Source: Ascidia mentula (taxonomy: Eukaryota; Chordata; Ascidiacea; Phlebobranchia; Ascidiidae). Taken from it: 64,000 nt of DNA. The notes under the pieces are model-generated. The model was not told the origin of the DNA. It was given only the letters and a program-made list of their open reading frames with translations, and searched no databases. The DNA lies in contig OX387203.1 in assembly GCA_947561715.1 (NCBI GenBank), forward strand, positions 8,246,001 through 8,310,000. Reading direction: 5' to 3'. Shown piece by piece: positions 25,882-38,549 of the stretch; the stretch's first letter is position 1, and the number at the start of each line of letters is the position of its first letter. The position numbers were made by a program, and so were the translations under genes.

Positions 25882-25958
25882 CGATCCAACCAGACTCAAC
25901 CCTTTAGTATATTTACAAACGACTGTAGAAGGTTTAGACTTCGCCAATCATCAATTTT

Positions 25959-28900
25959 TCACAACCTAACATTGTAGGACGACGCACTTGAGGAATTGTC
26001 AAAGTCAAGACTCTCCACGACGTTGTCAAGTTCGGCCACGGCGTCCTTAGCGACAGCGCTGTACGCCTCCTTTGCAATTTGCGCCGCAACAGCTGGTGTG
26101 TAACTGAGGTCCTTTCGAACTGACACACGCTGAGGTCCAAGATTTATTTCCATCATCCCTGGGTGGTTGTCAGGAAGCGAGTGTTGAGTGGATGTCGATT
26201 TGCTGGTTGATTCAGTTTGGTCAGGGACAGGGTCCGGTTTTCTGCACACAGGAAAGTGTTATACGTGGTTTGCTGAGAATAGTTATGTCATACTTTGCCG
26301 ATACAATTATTTATAGGGCTATATGGGCTGCTTAAGGTCGCCAAAGAAAAAAATGTGCCCACAACATCAGCGATTTGGAAAACCAAAGTTGTGAGTTCTG
26401 TTTAGGCGCAAATCAGCAATGGCGACATGGCCTTTTTTGAGAATATAGCCAATAGCTTTGAACGATGGAAATTGGTAAACATGTCACTATTAAAACACCA
26501 GCCAGCTTAAATTGTGCACTAAAGAGATTTTATTTACAAATAGCCTCTAAATTTCAATTGCATGCAAACCAAGCATTGAAATTGAACTAGATGTTTTTGC
26601 CGCATTGACTTCAGTTTGGATCCTATGTACAGTAGAACTTGTGCGTCAAGTTCAAATTGTTGCCGTGGTCGAACATCCTGTTTGCGTTATCTCTGCGCGC
26701 GTGCACAAAGCCATGCGCTACATGCGCAATGACGTCACTCGGGTCTGAAATTCGAAACTGATTGAAACTCGCGTTTCGGTCTCTTTTAATAGTTTGTGTT
26801 GAGGGTGCGATACAAAGGCTATTTGTCACACTGAATATGCGTCAATGCTTCCTTCTGTTTTATACATAAAGATTGTACCTTACATATAATAGTCCCATTA
26901 CACAAAGACTTGCACATTTAGTGTAGATTTTTCTTTTTTTCTTTTCTTGTTTACCTTTGCGGAACTGGGGCTGCAGGAGCTCGTTTTTTACGCGATTCCG
27001 CCTTGGTTTTTAGATTTACAGAGCTATAAGATGCTTCCACGTTGCCAGTTGTCTGCGCCTCGTCGTGTGACGTCACATCGGGCGTTTGGTCCACGTGACC
27101 AGCACCGCCATCCGCGTCGTAATGCGTTTCGTAATCCTGCAATTTGAAAGCAATCAACAATACAGCCTTTTAGGCACTCTAGCTCCGAAAGCGGATTTTA
27201 CAATAGCAAAACAAACACTTCATACATTCTCGTGATTATTTGTGAAAGGGTTTGAATAAGGTGGATGGGCTGACGCTACACAACTATTACTGATAACGTG
27301 CTTTTTGAGGCGTTATTGAAATACACTGCAGATTAGGACTTCCGTTGATGCTATAGATACATGAAAGCGTGTATTTGTACCTAACTATCGTATATAAATG
27401 TATACGTGCATTTTTCCTATTTTGCACCAAAAAAATCAGAACAATAATTGACATTTCAACGGTGAATAAACATATATACCTGATGATGAAAGTCGTGTTC
27501 AGGTGTTGCATACAGATCCGATCTCAGTACCGTATCCCTATGCGGACTCTTCTTCTTCCAATTGTAATATCCATCTTCTAGGTACCTTTCATCTTCTCCG
27601 TAATCATACTGCTCGTGATGGTCATATTGCTGATGATCAGGCGGGTCAAATTCGTGATCGTCGTTATCTTGCTCGTGCTGCTCTTGGGGTTGCTGATACT
27701 GATCCGCAGGGGCATTCTCGTCCAAATGGTAGGTTTGGTAGTTAAACTGCTCCGTGGTGTTGTACCCCAAATCCACGTGGTTGCTAGCGTAAGCAGACCC
27801 GTTTTTGCTTACCCGGGTGGGATAGTTGGGGTTTCGGACCCCAAGGGTCCCGTTGGGCATCGAACGGTCGACAGTCGTTATGGACGTGATGGGGCCAAAT
27901 GACGCCTCGGGGGTGACAAATAGGACTCTGACAACGTTGAAGTATAGGAAAGTGCCGGCGGAAAGCAGGTTTTTGAGGAAGAAGAGGATGCTGATCACGT
28001 GACCGTAGTGACAGAGATACGCGAAACGTAGAAAGAAAAACGGAATCTCTAGGAAAGCGACTGTGACCAGAGAGCTGAAGAAATATAAAAAGGTTACAAT
28101 TTTTTTGCTATTTTGAAACAATAAGGATGCACGTTTATGGAAACGTGGACTCGCAAGATTACATGACCCCCGGAATCGTTTACGGGCAATAAAGATGCAA
28201 CATCACTAATATTTTTAGGTTGGTTAGGGAAAATGGTTTAATGTCAGAAGACTTAACGCAATGTGTAATCACACATTAAAACTTATATAGCTATGCAGAT
28301 CAGCACATACATTAAATATATGTATTAAAGCCAAATTAACCAGTAAGCAAACATGGCAGAAGGCAAAAAGCACGCCATCTAAAAAAACTATAACGTGAGA
28401 GAACGATCTACGTCTTTTTGCATTGAAAGTCATTGTAAATATATGCACAAATTTGAAAAATTGAGTTAAGAATATGACTAAGAGTTGTTCAGTGTTTTAC
28501 CCTTATTGTCTCAATGCCAACGTAAAGCCTTAATCCAAACAACGTTTACAAAATTTTGACCAACCTGTATCGGCATTTGGGCTTTAATATGAATGTACAC
28601 ATGCCACAAAGTGCTATGATGTATATGGCGTAAATCCAGTTGGTCGTGGAAACACCTGGAGTAACTTTGTCGTGAGCCAGCTCCATCACAAGGCGTATAT
28701 CGTACGCATTTAAAACGCATCGCATTAATATCCAAGGTCTGCAGTTCAAAAGAAATTTCTTCAAATTTTGTTACATTTGAACCCAGGGTGTTACGATTAA
28801 AACTCTGTGGGTAATTGTACACATTAAAAGGTAAGTGTCTAACCCGTGTATGTTAACTTGTTTAGTTACTTTTATCAACAACACGTTCTGATATTACCAC

Positions 28901-31100
28901 AAAGTATCTTTAAATTGAAGACAGAAAGTCAACAGAGTTGCAAAATATTCAGAATTATAAGTTAGCTGTTCTATGGGAATAAATTGTTCAGAAATGGCTA
29001 CACTTTCACTCGGGCTTTTGTGTGGGTGCTATAAGAAATAAAAGTACAACCTCTTTATGGCGGGTATGGCTACTAACTACTGACCGCGGGTCTCTCCAAG
29101 CAAACATGCTCTTCCGCTCCGATTGACCCATTCGTGCCACCAGCGCCGATTCCGATAACCTTCTGACCGAGTAGTTGCTCTCCGAACCCTCGTACTCCGC
29201 GCCTGTCGTTTCTGCGCCAACACAATAAAGAAGCAAGGAATTTACAGCTGCACGCTGTTTTTATGGCGAATCGAGAGACAACACAGCACATTTTGATGGC
29301 TCTGGTGGACAAAGGTAAGCTTAGCAGAAATGCTTTATAAAACATGAAACTGCAATGTATTTGCTGGAGCGCAAGTTTTAAAGTAGCTCAATAAAGTTCA
29401 CTATTAGAATTGGATAAAAAAATGTACAGTTGTGCTGAGGTACAAGAGGCATTTCAACGACCAACCGTGACTTCAACATGACAAAAATATGTTGCTGATT
29501 TTCCCACAAAAGAGGTCACAACCTGGGCATATGACCCACTCAACCACAAGTGGTAAGACCAACTTTACCCGCATTGCAAATATTGCAAAACAAACTTCAA
29601 TATTTGCACACTTGAGTCGAAAGAAGATTCCGTCCAAAACAGTGGTTTCAGTTTTTAGTTCCTGAGTAAGTTGTTCAGTTCTTTGGTTTCAAAACGCTAT
29701 CCCTTCACTGCATTTAGCCATTTAATAAATTAGAGCAATATATGGGCCCATGGATTGCCCCAGCAAAGACAAAACAACAATTCGGATTTGCGTTGTCTGA
29801 CCAAAAAAGGTGATTTTCGTTGCATTGTAATAGCCTAAAATAGTATACGTAAATTAAGCTGACAGATACGTGCAAGCATTTGTTTGACGTAAAGTTGCAG
29901 CTAAGCACACATTTGTCTTGCATCAATACGTAGATTGGAATCTCGCGGTTTGTTTAATGACGCAAAATCTCACGCTGATGTTAACCTTTCTCACCTGCAA
30001 TATCTGTTAACATGCCACTGGTATCGGGGTCGAATGACGCCCGAAGTTTGAACCTTTTCAGTTTCTCTGTCAAATCTGCATTTAAAACATAAATGCATTT
30101 GCTGTTTTTTCAAGCCTGATTTGATGTTTTGGTTTTTGGATATTATCAATTTGATAGCACATATGTGTCCAAGAATAATGACTACAGGTACCATTTGTGT
30201 TAAAAAAATAATTTTTTACCATTTATGGACCCATAATTCAATTTCACAATTGTATGATAACAGTTGGTTGATGTTTGTAAACACAATTCCAAATGTGCAC
30301 ACCTGTTATTACCAACATGACAACCAGCAATTCGATACAGTGGGCGTGCAAGTCAGTGGACGGTTTTGTCCTCGTATCCACGATCAACATCACGGTGCAT
30401 GGAATAGCAGACAATATCATAAACAAGGCCATGCCAGGACACCTAGAAAATTATGTCGGTTAAGAAGAACAAACAAACAAAGCCTTTGTTGCCAAAATAT
30501 TTGCAATCGTGTTTGTGAAAGGTTTGGAAAACTATAGGCTCAACCAGAGCCAGAGTCACCAGCTGCAATAGCACTGCTGGACCTTCCCTTTTAGGCTATA
30601 ACAGCGTGCATTGTCTGCAGCTAATCATATGGCCCATTTGCTTCGTTATTTCACAATTAATTTACCTGAGAATGCGTTTAATTAAAAACGGTTTTGTATT
30701 ATATGACTTGCACACAACAAAAATCTCCAAAGGAATGCTCCTAATTGCAAGAGTACACATGTTGTCTGTTATCAGGGCGGATACAAACTGAAATCTTCAC
30801 CAATTAGTAGCCGGCGTTATCTGCCAACTGCAAACACATGCAATGTTTGACTTACCATTTTCCCTTTTGAAATTTAAACAGTGTCATCCACTGAAAGGCG
30901 AGTTTCACTGGTACCCAAACAAGTAGCGTGGCAGCGGCTACGTATCCAATAATCAAAGATACAATTAGCCAGTATTCCGAAGAATAACGACTTGACCTTG
31001 TATAGGCTGTAATTGTCCCAGTCACGAAAACAGGCGATGCATAAGCTGCCCATTGCAAGAAATCAAAGACTATGAACTTAGCGGTCTTCGTGCGAGACAT
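25959..31100 (-). CDS. TMEM236: TMEM236 family multi-pass membrane protein with long acidic C-terminal tail
   Basis: Exons: 31100-30856, 30442-30303, 30075-29995, 29211-29085, 28738-28565, 28074-27480, 27136-26955, 26241-25959. Phases agree throughout and give 608 residues. The N-terminus (KFIVFDFLQWAAYASP, then YWLIVSLIIGYVAA and LLVWVPVKLAF) matches vertebrate TMEM236. So do the second helix pair ending VITDLTEKLKRFKLR, the segment ELAHDKVTPGVSTTNWIYAI, and LEIPFFFLRFAYL with KNLLSAGTFLYFNVVRVL. Vertebrate TMEM236 is about 350 residues. Here roughly 260 extra residues follow the last helix, rich in Gln, Asp, His and Tyr and then in Ser, Ala and Glu. The function of the family is not established. 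The short exon 29995-30075 was fixed by its match to the DIIEKL region of the human protein. Confidence 0.87.
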
Positions 31101-32342
31101 CGCGCTCTGGTATTTTTTGCAAGCTTATGTTGTGACGAAATACTTGAATTCCCTCGTGGCTTTGTAAGTGAATTAACTGTGGAATACTTTTATTGTTAAA
31201 GTTTATTATACGACATGTTGATCTTCGTACACTAATGGAAACATAAAATCACAAGTATGTTTAGGTATTACACCTATAAAATGTAAACTAAACGAAGTTT
31301 TGTATATTTTAGTGCACTTGCTGTTCCAGCAGTACATAACCTTTAGCAAACTGTAATCTATTCACTGTAGTTCCCTATTATCTGCAAAACACAGGATAAA
31401 CACATTATCTTTGTCGACAATCACTTCAAAACTTTCCATTGACTGAGCCATATTATTATTTAACGTCAAACAAATAACACTTCTCAAAACTCCAGCGGCT
31501 AATTAGCGTCTCTAACCACAACTCATGCTGAAAATGACCCTAAGGGTCGAAACTGCAATTTCGGGTTGAGCGCTGGCGCTGCCTTGCACTGGTTGCGCAT
31601 TCCATACCTTTGTGTAATGCATCGAGGCGCCACATTGAAGCCTTAAACCTTGCATTTGACAATAATTAACAGCGTGCAGCCCCACCGCTGTCACTAAACC
31701 GTTCAAAGTGCACGTGAGAGCTCTGGTTTACCGCCGTGTTAAAATTTGAAGAACTGTTCCCCTGAGAAACTTTAAACAAAACGTTATTCACTGTTGACAG
31801 ACAGACGATAAGTTTTGGGTATAAATGATTGGAATATTAAAATGCATTGTTTAACTATGAAAACATGCATTCAACATTGGGAAATTAACACTTTCAACAA
31901 GATTTGTAAACATGATGTTTGATTTCGTATGTTGCACGTTATCTATGTTTACAGTCTACGCAGAGAAATGACTGTGGTACATGAAGTAAATTATTAATTT
32001 GGTAAAAGGGAGAGCGATACCAATAAAGTTGTGGAATGCAATTAGGAATATGATAGCTTTGTGACCAAAACAAGCGAAACAACATACAATGATTGTGGCT
32101 GCCCAAAACCGCAACACCATGTACATAACGGACATTTCAATAGTAAAACTAATTTCGATTCATTACATAAAGATGATGCTAGCGGCATTTGTGGAATTCT
32201 GTCATAAAACAAACAAAAATATTTGTACAGAAAAACGATTTTTTTTTGAAATTTAAAGTAAATTTAGAACACACTTTTTCAACTTTTATGTGTAATTGTT
32301 GGACACAAAGGTGTTTCCATTTTGCCAAGAAATCCATTGGAT
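31101..32342. other. Intergenic stretch between TMEM236 and ETFBKMT
   Basis: This holds the TMEM236 upstream region on its left side and the ETFBKMT 3' side on its right. The 64-codon minus-strand ORF at 31512-31706 has no recognisable domain. No repeats or RNA motifs were noticed. Confidence 0.4.
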
Positions 32343-33234
32343 TCATGCTGTAGTGAATTCCAAAACAGACACACTGTTATGTCCATAGTGTTCCTCCATT
32401 ACATTTGAAGGTAAATCATACTCGACAAAAGTTTTCAGTTGCTCAAAAATAGGGTGATTTTTTAAAAAACCTCTTCCAGGATCTCCAAGAAATATTTTCA
32501 CTTTTGGTAAAAGTTCTGAAATGGATCTTAGCCACTGAAAGACTAAATCAACCATGTCTTCATCGTAAAACATGTCTCCAAGCAAAACGACATCAAACTT
32601 TTTCTCCATTCCAACATCCAACAATCTCATAAGTTCTTGTCTTTGTAAAGTTAAAAAGTTTGTTGATGATAGATCCCAACTATCAGTGGATATGTGCTGA
32701 AGATTTGTGGAATAAACTGCAGTGTTGAATATGTTTAAAGCAATGTTCATTTTCACAGCCTGTAATGCATTGGGGTCTATATCATTTGCAACCACTTTGT
32801 TTGCACCTTGGTAAAGACAGGCAATTGATGATGCTCCACAACCACAACCAACATCCAACACATTCTGTAAAAAAAAACATTTTATAGTTTTTAAATAATA
32901 CATGGAGATACCTAAGCAGATCATATACGGTATTTAGCAACAAATTGTATAACTGTAACAAAATTCAAGCAAATACCTTATTCTTAAATAATGATTTGTT
33001 TTCTAGTATAAATTTGGTAATGCCTTGACCACCAGGCCAATAAAATGCCCAAAAAGGATCTGGAAACGGACACTTGTCTGGGGGCTCATGCCACAGAGAA
33101 CATCTTGGAGTAATCAAATGTAGCTTTATCTCCGGAGTGAGATGATTTTCCGAAATTTCAGTAATTGAGGTGATCCATCGTTGAAGGCTGCCTTCGGATC
33201 GAAGAATTTGAAAGACAAAATTACATAGTTTCAT
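32343..33234 (-). CDS. ETFBKMT: Electron transfer flavoprotein beta-subunit lysine methyltransferase
   Basis: Two exons, 33234-32977 and 32864-32343, join in phase 0 to give 259 residues; the human protein (METTL20) has 262. The family signature HLTPEIKLHLITPRC and the DPFWAFYWPGGQ motif are in exon 1. The S-adenosylmethionine-binding motif VLDVGCGCGASSIA begins exon 2, followed by VANDIDPNAL, DVVLLGDMFYDEDM and FLGDPGR. The enzyme methylates lysines of ETF-beta in the mitochondrial matrix. The first 28 residues (MKLCNFVFQILRSEG...) could serve as a mitochondrial targeting segment. The gene is divergent from MBOAT7, whose start codon lies 517 bp away. Confidence 0.93.
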
Positions 33235-33751
33235 TGCAAAACAATGCTATGCTGTCAATTGCAGGATGCATTTTGGGGGAATCACCAACTGTAAAACTAT
33301 GCAAAAAAATATGACCACAGAATAAATGATGTTATATTTATTATTATTTGACGCAGAATGGCATCTACACCCATTACAAATATTTCTTTTTGCTGAAAAT
33401 CGTAGGTATCTTTAGTATCTACCCATTGTGCCCATTGTTGCTTTGACAAACAACTATATCAATAAATATTTTTATTTTTGATTCCCTAATTCACCTTATT
33501 TCCTGAATTTTTATTACAATTAAACTCTGAAAATAAATTAATGTGTAGAAAATTAAACTATAAATTTAAGGATTTCGTTTATTATGCATGATTGGAAATT
33601 TTGCTGCGCTGTTCATTCAAGTGGAACTCAAACGCCGATTTCTGTGAAGATTGATGCAAAAAATGTAATTGTTTCACCAAAGAGACATTCAGTTACGACT
33701 TTAAATGCAACACTACGTGTATTTTTAGGGTTTAGGTAGAATAAAAACAAA
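33235..33751. promoter_or_regulatory. Putative shared divergent promoter of ETFBKMT and MBOAT7
   Basis: Both start codons face outward from this 517-bp AT-rich interval, so transcription of both genes should begin inside it. No TATA box, initiator or factor site can be assigned with confidence. The functional link is inferred from arrangement alone. Confidence 0.4.
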
Positions 33752-36700
33752 ATGAATGACGAAATAGTTTATTCTCTTGTGTTGCTGTTTACTATTTTAA
33801 TTGGTTTTCCGTTGCGGGCCCTGCCGTCGTACATTTGGAAACAAGTGAGTCAGATAAGCATGAACATTTGGTCCGTCTATTTGCAAGCATTAACACATAT
33901 TTTCATTGCATTTCAGACTGCCACAGGGGCAATTGGATTCGCTTTGGTTGTGGGAGTTTGCAAGAGTAATGCATTGTATTCTGTAGTAACCGTCTTGGGT
34001 AATTTGCTTATCATTAAGTTGACCAGCAAGTAAGTTGCATTTACAAACAGACTTCCACATATATTTGTAACTTGGCAAAGCTAATATGTTATTTTTTTCA
34101 GGCACACGTCTATAATATCATTTACTTGGTGTTTTTTGTTCCTTTTTTTCTTTCGATCTGCAACGTCATTTTCTTTGCCTAAGCCATCCGCATTTGCCAA
34201 TGCTGTTCAACTCATACTAACCCTTAAGGTAATGAAGTTTTTTTTGTTTTGGTGACCTTTGTTTTGGCTTTAGGAAAGAAAACCTATTTTTGTGACCTCA
34301 AGTATGTTGGCATTATCACTTGATTTTATACTTTTGGTTCCACACATATGCAAAAGTTGTATTTTAGCATAGTTGATTCTATTTTTTCTCATAAAATCTG
34401 TTAAACAAAAAAGTGTTCTGGGTACTTTTAAAACTAATTAGTGTGTCGTCTTTAAAGTTGGTCAGTGTTGCGATTGAAATTCATGACTACCGAGCGAAGA
34501 AAGCATTGGCAAAGAAAACAGAAGATGATGTAAACCCCAAAACAAAGTTCCAACTGGACCTAACATCTGAACCATCTGCTTTTGAGATCGTTTGCTTCTC
34601 CTATTGCTATGCTGGCTTATTCACAGGTAACACAACATCCGAGAACTCAATGTATATAAATCAAACACATTTTTGTGTGAAATAAAATACTGTTTCATGA
34701 ATCAAATCAAATCATGTTTATTTTGCGAAAAAAGCAACTACGCAAAGAACAATATACAAGGAAATGAAATGGCATGGGCACCGATAAAACCATAAAGGTT
34801 ATCAAGTCAGGCGCCCATGAATGTATAAGTTGAATAATTTTGCTTGAGATATCATATAAACCATGGATGTTATTAATAGTAACAAAGAGGTTAAGGTGCT
34901 TACCATTGGGTGTATGCTCATAACACTGTTTATGTTATCATGTGCTTGCTTGCAGGCCCTGTCTTCAAATTCCGCACATACCAAGATTACTTACTGATGC
35001 CACAGGATGTGATACAAAACATGCCATGGAAAAAGGAAATTATATCTCGTGCCAAGCAAATCGCACTTTTTGCACCACTTTACCTGATCGCTGCCTTCTT
35101 TTTTCCGTTGGATTATCCAAGGGCTGATGAATTTTATGGAGAACCACTGTGGTTCAGGTTTGGAATATGTTGATTTTAATAGTTGTTTATCTCTAGTTGG
35201 TTGTAGTTTGGAGTCTACTAGACTGTAGGAGTTATTTACTGACCAAAAGAATTTCATCTACAAACTAGACAAGTATTTGTTTATATTAAGCTGCAGACAG
35301 TGAACACTGTTTTGGCCAATAATCATTTTTTTATATCTATTTATTCAGGCACAGAAGGTGCCCAGTGAGCAAAAAAAAGAACATAGGGAAGATAGCACAT
35401 ACAGGAAAGATTACAATATATATACAAAATACAAGATAGACAGCATGAAGAAAATAATTACATTAAAAGGTGTACTATGGGGAAAGAAAGCGCAAAGAAA
35501 TGATAGAAAATTATTTTACAGTGAAATAAAGCGGAACGGTGTCGCATAAATGAAATAAAAAATTGTGTTGCAGGATTTCCCTTGTAATCATTATTGAATC
35601 TCTTGCTTCTACATATCTACTTTTTTTAAATGAAACCTTATCTGCAGAACGTGTAATTCTAAACTTTGTTTGTCTTTGCTGCTCAATGAAACCTCTGAAA
35701 CACAATACAGTGTTGCAAAATTATCAATGTGTTGATTTTTTTTGCAGAGTTTTTTACATGATTCCTGTCTTTTTTATTGGTCGAATGCGATTTTATACGG
35801 CCTGGCTCCTTTCCGAATGCACCTGTGTAACACTGACTCTGGGTGCTTATCCTAAGTACCTTGCTTCCAGGGCTGGTAACGGGCCCACAATTGACCCCGA
35901 GTCAAAAAGGTCTGTCACTTTTTTATTTCAGTGTTCGTATATTCCAGCAATGGGTTGGAATAATTTTTGTGGTAAAATGAGTAACAATTGAGAAAATACA
36001 GCAAAATAACAAATTTGTGACTAAAGAACTAAAACAAGTACACATATACATTATATTTTGGCCCCATTACTTTGAAAAATATAAACATACTTGCAGCAAA
36101 GACACAGATGAAAAGATTGAATACGACTTTGAGACAATTCACAATATCGACCCGTACGCATGTGATATTACCCCTACCGTTCGACAGGGAATGAGAAATT
36201 GGAACATGTCCGTTCAATGGTGGCTTGCTAACTATGTACATAGAAGGTGGCCCAAAAGTTTGCAACAATTCAAGTAAGCATTAAGTTCATGATTGTATAT
36301 ACCTAATTCATATTTTTTACAAGCACGTTGTAGTGGTATAGAAATCTTAAAGAGGAATTTTCCATGTTTTATGTACATTTATTTGGACTTCAGGTTGGTT
36401 AGTGGTATAGTGAGTATGTTTTTCGCAAATAGATTTGTCTGACAAATGACAACAGAGTCTAAATAAAAAAGCCAAAGCTAGAATGCTGTTCATCATAATG
36501 CTGGTAGACGTTTCGAACTAGTACTTTTCAGTACTGATGATGAACACTGTATGAGTTCGAAACGTCTACCAGCATTATGATGAACAGCATTCTAGCTTTG
36601 GCTTTTTTATTTAGACTATTTAACTCCAGATACTTTGCACCCAAATGACAACAGATATGTTACATTTCCATGTATATATATATCTTAAATATGTATGGAA

Positions 36701-38549
36701 AACCTATTCCAGATTTTTTGTGGTTCTGTGAGCTTCAGTAGCATTTAGTATATATATATCATAGTGTTAGCAGTGTTTAATCAGTCAACCTTTATCAAAA
36801 CAAAAATCAGTTCTTCAATCATGTTTTGTTGAAAATTGTCAAAAGAATGTAAACTTTGCTGCTTCCCAAATCAAAACAGGAACTGTTATTGGAGCATTGT
36901 ATGATCGTCAACATTGGTTAACAGCCAAACCTATAAGTTACTTCACTTTGCGCGGTGTAGTGATGGCACGTAATATTTGTCATCGCCGGCGACTGCTAAA
37001 ATAACGATTTGATGTGACAAACGATTTGCTGTCAAACAGAAAAACAACACATGTGTAGCAACAAAGTGATAAGCTTTTCCTGTAAGCGTTAAATGTGTAA
37101 AAAAATTTGGAATGGACTCTGTGACAGCCTTGTTCTTTTCCCTACCGCTTTTATGTAGTTTTTTCGGCCCGAATGCTTTAATTTTATCCAATTACGTACC
37201 ACTTACAATTTGTATGTTGTATTTAGGCTTAGTTTATTTTCATACCTTTGATCAGTAAATTCCAGTTTAAAATAGTGAATCTGCTGGAATAGTTTCGAAA
37301 ACTAATACATTACCCTTATCGTGACATTCCGTACACAACCATACAGGTTTGTGCTATTCGTGTACACGAATATTTTCCAAAATATGACAAAACCTGTTTT
37401 TCAGCAGTATGTTGAGCAAATACTACCCGCCGTGTTACTCTTGCAAAGGCGACTTCTGGCAAAATAAACGCATCAAATTAAATTCCTTTTTTTACAGAGT
37501 AGCCGCAGTGATGGCGGTTAGTGCGTATTGGCATGGACTGCACACTGGTTACTATGGCGCCTTCATCTCTATGATATTTGTTATGATGGCCGAAGACTTC
37601 ATGAGAACCGTTGTCAAGCCACGTCTTCCAACATTTTTGCATTCAGCCTTCGACTGGTAGGTGGACACTCTCAGGTCGTACATGACGATGTTAAACAAAT
37701 TTATATCAGCGTGCTATAGTGGCAAAGGATAGACATTTGGCGAAGTACCTAATAATAAAAAAATAATTCGCTTCATGAAATAATATTGAAATATAACGTG
37801 TGCTTTATCCACTCTTTTCCAATATTTTGCCAAACATTTTTCTGCGAATACTTTGGAAGTAAGAGTAAATGCACGGTCCTTTAACTTTTTTAAAAAACAG
37901 TACATACGGAATTCCACATTGCACAATACATCTGTGTAGTGGAAATATTACTTTTAATCACAAGTACGCATATATGCATTTATATTGTACTTTGTTGCAG
38001 GGTAAACTGGTTCGCGAAGATGCGTTGTTTTGAATACATGTACATGGCCTTCATTCTTCTGACTTGGAACGACACATACAAGTAAGTTGACGACTTTACG
38101 GCAAAAAACTTCTTCACGGCTAAGTATTCGACTGACAGTTTTGACAATGTTAATTACGTTGATCATTCTTTAAAACCTCAGGTAGTTCTCCTTTTTTTAA
38201 AATCTCCACTCGTTTTTAGATAAAATAACGGTACTTGGGCCTCGCAGTAGATGCCAAAAACATGTTAAAACGCCCAATTTGAAAACCTTGAATTTTTGCA
38301 AAAAATCGCGGTTTGTGACATAATACCTTGCAAATAATCGTACAAATATAAAAACCTGCATTTTCCCTAAATGATCTTCTAGCCAATTTTGGTCATCTCT
38401 TAATCTATATATACAGATATTGGAAGTCGGTGTACTTCTGGATGCACATCAGCTCATTCGGTTTGATCGGCATGTGTATGTTAATTAAATCAGTAAGCCG
38501 ACCACCCAGAAAATCGACGACGGAAGGAAAAGTGGACAAAAAAGAATAA
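33752..38549 (+). CDS. MBOAT7: Lysophosphatidylinositol acyltransferase, MBOAT7 type
   Basis: Ten exons: 33752-33844, 33917-34029, 34102-34228, 34458-34626, 34956-35157, 35748-35909, 36097-36273, 37498-37656, 38001-38081, 38417-38549. All phases agree and the total is 471 residues; human MBOAT7 has 472. Landmarks include NAVQLILTLKLVSVAIE, CYAGLFTGPVFKFRTYQDYL, RVFYMIPVFFIGRMRFYTAW, KIEYDFETIHNIDPY and MRNWNMSVQWWLANYV, which holds the conserved MBOAT Asn. SAYWHGLHTGYY holds the catalytic His. VNWFAKMRCFEYMYM leads into the final helix and a lysine-rich tail. The enzyme re-acylates lysophosphatidylinositol, with arachidonate preferred in mammals, in the endoplasmic reticulum membrane. Intron 7 (36274-37497) contains a foldback element with a hammerhead-like core; intron 5 contains a fragment of the hammerhead element. 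Confidence 0.95.
35289..35313 (-). repeat. Fragment of the hammerhead-bearing element
   Basis: AAGCTGCAGACAGTGAACAC followed by TGTTT matches, in reverse, the stem III, CTGTC cleavage-side and stem I strands of the intact element at 2092-2218. The CTGATGA side is missing. It lies in MBOAT7 intron 5. Confidence 0.5.
36457..36641 (+). repeat. Foldback element with 14-bp target duplication in MBOAT7 intron 7
   Basis: Two arms of about 62 bp (36456-36517 and 36554-36616) are near-perfect reverse complements, joined by a short centre. A 14-bp direct repeat, CAAATGACAACAGA, flanks the element at 36443-36456 and 36642-36655. The centre and right arm contain a hammerhead-like core (36534-36566). A duplication of this length is typical of target-primed insertion of a reverse transcript and longer than the usual duplications of MITEs. 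Confidence 0.75.
36534..36566 (+). ncRNA. Minimal hammerhead-like core with ACGU helix III
   Basis: CTGATGA (36534-36540), then T, then the 4-bp stem GAAC/GTTC (36542-36545 and 36555-36558) around ACTGTATGA, then GAA-ACGT-C (36559-36566). ACGT is self-complementary. All bases of the CUGANGA and GAA boxes are intact. One extra base separates CTGATGA from stem II, as in several other members here. Confidence 0.55.

Larger units (their letters stand above)
22123..25958. other. Intergenic stretch between the DNase I and TMEM236 genes
   Basis: The DNase I promoter should lie just right of 22122; no TATA or initiator element is claimed. No homologous exon was recognised on either strand. The only ORF that stands out is the Cys-rich one at 25411-25881 (minus), and a decayed hammerhead element lies at 25288-25340. 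The rest is AT-rich sequence with no clear structure. Confidence 0.45.

Noticed and set aside
28015-28035. CGAAACGT word in TMEM236 exon 6
   Set aside because: It is coding sequence of a conserved helix (LRFAYL region) on the other strand, with no hammerhead context.
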